Of a stretch of 13,862 bases of DNA, positions 13,007 to 13,862 are shown piece by piece. The notes under the pieces are model-generated. The model did no database searches and was not told the DNA's origin. It worked only from the letters and a program-made list of their open reading frames with translations. How positions within the stretch are numbered: the stretch's first letter is position 1; each line of letters opens with the position of its first letter. Source of the DNA: Candidatus Pollutiaquabacter sp. GTDB taxonomy: Bacteria > Bacteroidota > Bacteroidia > AKYH767-A > 2013-40CM-41-45. A program made the translations under genes and the position numbers. The stretch covers positions 1 to 13,862 of the forward strand of contig CAINVI010000062.1 of assembly GCA_903854075.1 (NCBI GenBank). The letters are read 5' to 3'.

Positions 13007-13747
13007 ATGAATTGGTTATTTCATCTAGGAAGATATTGGATCTTCATCAAGGATTTGATGACGCGTCCGGAGAAGTTCTCCAATTACTGGAAGCAGTTCG
13101 TTCGTGAGCTCGATAATTTCGGATATGGTTCTTTGGGAATCGTGGCGCTCGTTTCTGTTTTTATGGGAGCCGTTATCACGATCCAAACGGTCTACAACCT
13201 GGTCAATCCGCTTATTCCGATGTCGGCGGTGGGAATTGTAGCTCGCGATTCCATCATTCTTGAATTTTCACCGACGATGATCAGTCTGGTACTGGCCGGA
13301 AAAATCGGTTCTAGTATTGCGTCTGAAATTGGAACCATGCGCGTCACCGAACAGATTGATGCGCTTGAAATCATGGGTATTAATTCTGCTGCCTATCTGG
13401 TATTACCCAAAGTGATTGCAGCAATTTTTATTTTCCCTTTTGTAGTGGCGATCTCCATGTTTCTTGGCATTGCCGGCGGATGGATTGCGGGAACTGGCGC
13501 TGGAGTAATCACCTCCGTCGATTACATATCCGGTATTCAGAATAATTTCATCCCGTACAACGTCACCTTTGCTATGATAAAATCAGTGACGTTCGCCTAC
13601 ATCATTACCACCGTATCTTCCTACCACGGTTATCATACCGGCGGCGGTGCGCTGGAGGTAGGTCAATCCAGTACCGACGCGGTGGTGTATAGCAGCATTC
13701 TTATCCTTGTCGCGGATTATATCCTGACACAACTCATCCTGATATGA
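13007..13747 (+). CDS. mlaE: MlaE-family ABC transporter permease
   Basis: The membrane subunit of an MCE-type ABC transporter that moves phospholipids between the inner and outer membranes, helping to keep the outer-membrane lipid asymmetry. The 246 residues include an amphipathic N-terminal region, a first membrane helix around 43-65 (LGIVALVSVFMGAVITIQTV), the signature region LVLAGKIGSSIASEIGTMRVTEQIDALEIMG (split at the SIASEIGTMR core), and later helices VIAAIFIFPFVVAISMFLGI and ILILVADYIL. The stop overlaps the ATG of the next gene (ATGA), a sign of translational coupling with the ATPase. Upstream, TAATTTTA at 12989-12996 is one base off the TAnnTTTG element, with a leader of only about 5 nt if used. 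It is divergent from the small lipoprotein gene. Confidence 0.95.
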   Translation: MNWLFHLGRYWIFIKDLMTRPEKFSNYWKQFVRELDNFGYGSLGIVALVSVFMGAVITIQTVYNLVNPLIPMSAVGIVARDSIILEFSPTMISLVLAGKIGSSIASEIGTMRVTEQIDALEIMGINSAAYLVLPKVIAAIFIFPFVVAISMFLGIAGGWIAGTGAGVITSVDYISGIQNNFIPYNVTFAMIKSVTFAYIITTVSSYHGYHTGGGALEVGQSSTDAVVYSSILILVADYILTQLILI

Positions 13748-13862
13748 TCGAACTGCGGCATATTTCAAAGAGCTTCGACAGTCGTACAATCCTGAGTGAT
13801 GTGTCTACGCGCTTCGAGAAAGGCAACATCAACCTGGTCATTGGTGGTTCCGGTTCCGGTAA
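13744..13862 (+). CDS. mlaF: MlaF-like ABC transporter ATP-binding protein, 3'-truncated by window edge
   Basis: The first 39 codons and two bases of an ABC ATPase. The sequence MIELRHISKSFDSRTILSDV is the usual A-loop region with the aromatic SF and the I-L-x-x-V strand. It ends in LVIGGSGSG, the Walker A motif GxSGSGK, cut just before the lysine codon is complete. The ATG overlaps the mlaE stop by 4 bases, so this is almost certainly the energy-coupling partner of the permease. MlaD (the MCE-domain lipid-binding subunit) would be expected beyond the window. Confidence 0.9.
   Translation, partial: MIELRHISKSFDSRTILSDVSTRFEKGNINLVIGGSGSG

Overview
The window looks like chromosomal core sequence from a member of the Bacteroidota. 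The evidence is a set of independent signs: several upstream regions carry the TAnnTTTG -7 promoter element typical of this phylum, purine-rich Shine-Dalgarno sequences are mostly absent before start codons, and the gene content is familiar from the phylum (HU plus a tiny COX24-like basic peptide plus RNase G; a SprT-like protein near a mannose-1-phosphate guanylyltransferase; FeoA/FeoB; MlaE/MlaF; a small CDCPKFG lipoprotein). I cannot place it below phylum. There are no rRNA or tRNA genes, insertion sequences, prophage, CRISPR arrays or defence modules, and no stretch looks recently acquired.

Layout. Positions 1-3024 (+): the 3' part of an HU/IHF-family DNA-binding protein, a membrane-anchored TPR protein 2 nt downstream, a 29-codon very basic COX24/AURKAIP1-like peptide, a 226-nt leader with two strong hairpins, and the ribonuclease G gene, which starts at TTG. 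A strong intrinsic terminator (3046-3080) closes this unit. Positions 3103-4218 (+): a membrane-anchored SRPBCC protein and RecX. Positions 4329-5415 (+): prfB (release factor 2), with the classical in-frame UGA and +1 programmed frameshift. Positions 5470-6870 (+): fumC. A bidirectional terminator (6895-6927) separates these from a run of minus-strand genes.

The minus-strand genes, in transcription order, are a 46-residue lipoprotein (12914-12774), feoA (GTG start) and feoB for ferrous iron uptake, a SprT-like HExxH protein, a PLP-dependent aminotransferase and a ManC-type mannose-1-phosphate guanylyltransferase. From 13007 the + strand carries mlaE, followed by the first 39 codons of its ABC ATPase partner with an ATGA overlap, cut at the Walker A motif.

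I do not see a wholly new system. The parts most worth a second look are small or regulatory: the 29-codon peptide and structured leader in front of RNase G; the prfB frameshift cassette, which depends on an SD:anti-SD contact in a phylum whose ribosomes hide the anti-SD; a Tyr in the RF2 stop-codon recognition tripeptide (SPY instead of SPF); and the tiny Cys/His-rich lipoprotein between feoAB and mlaE.
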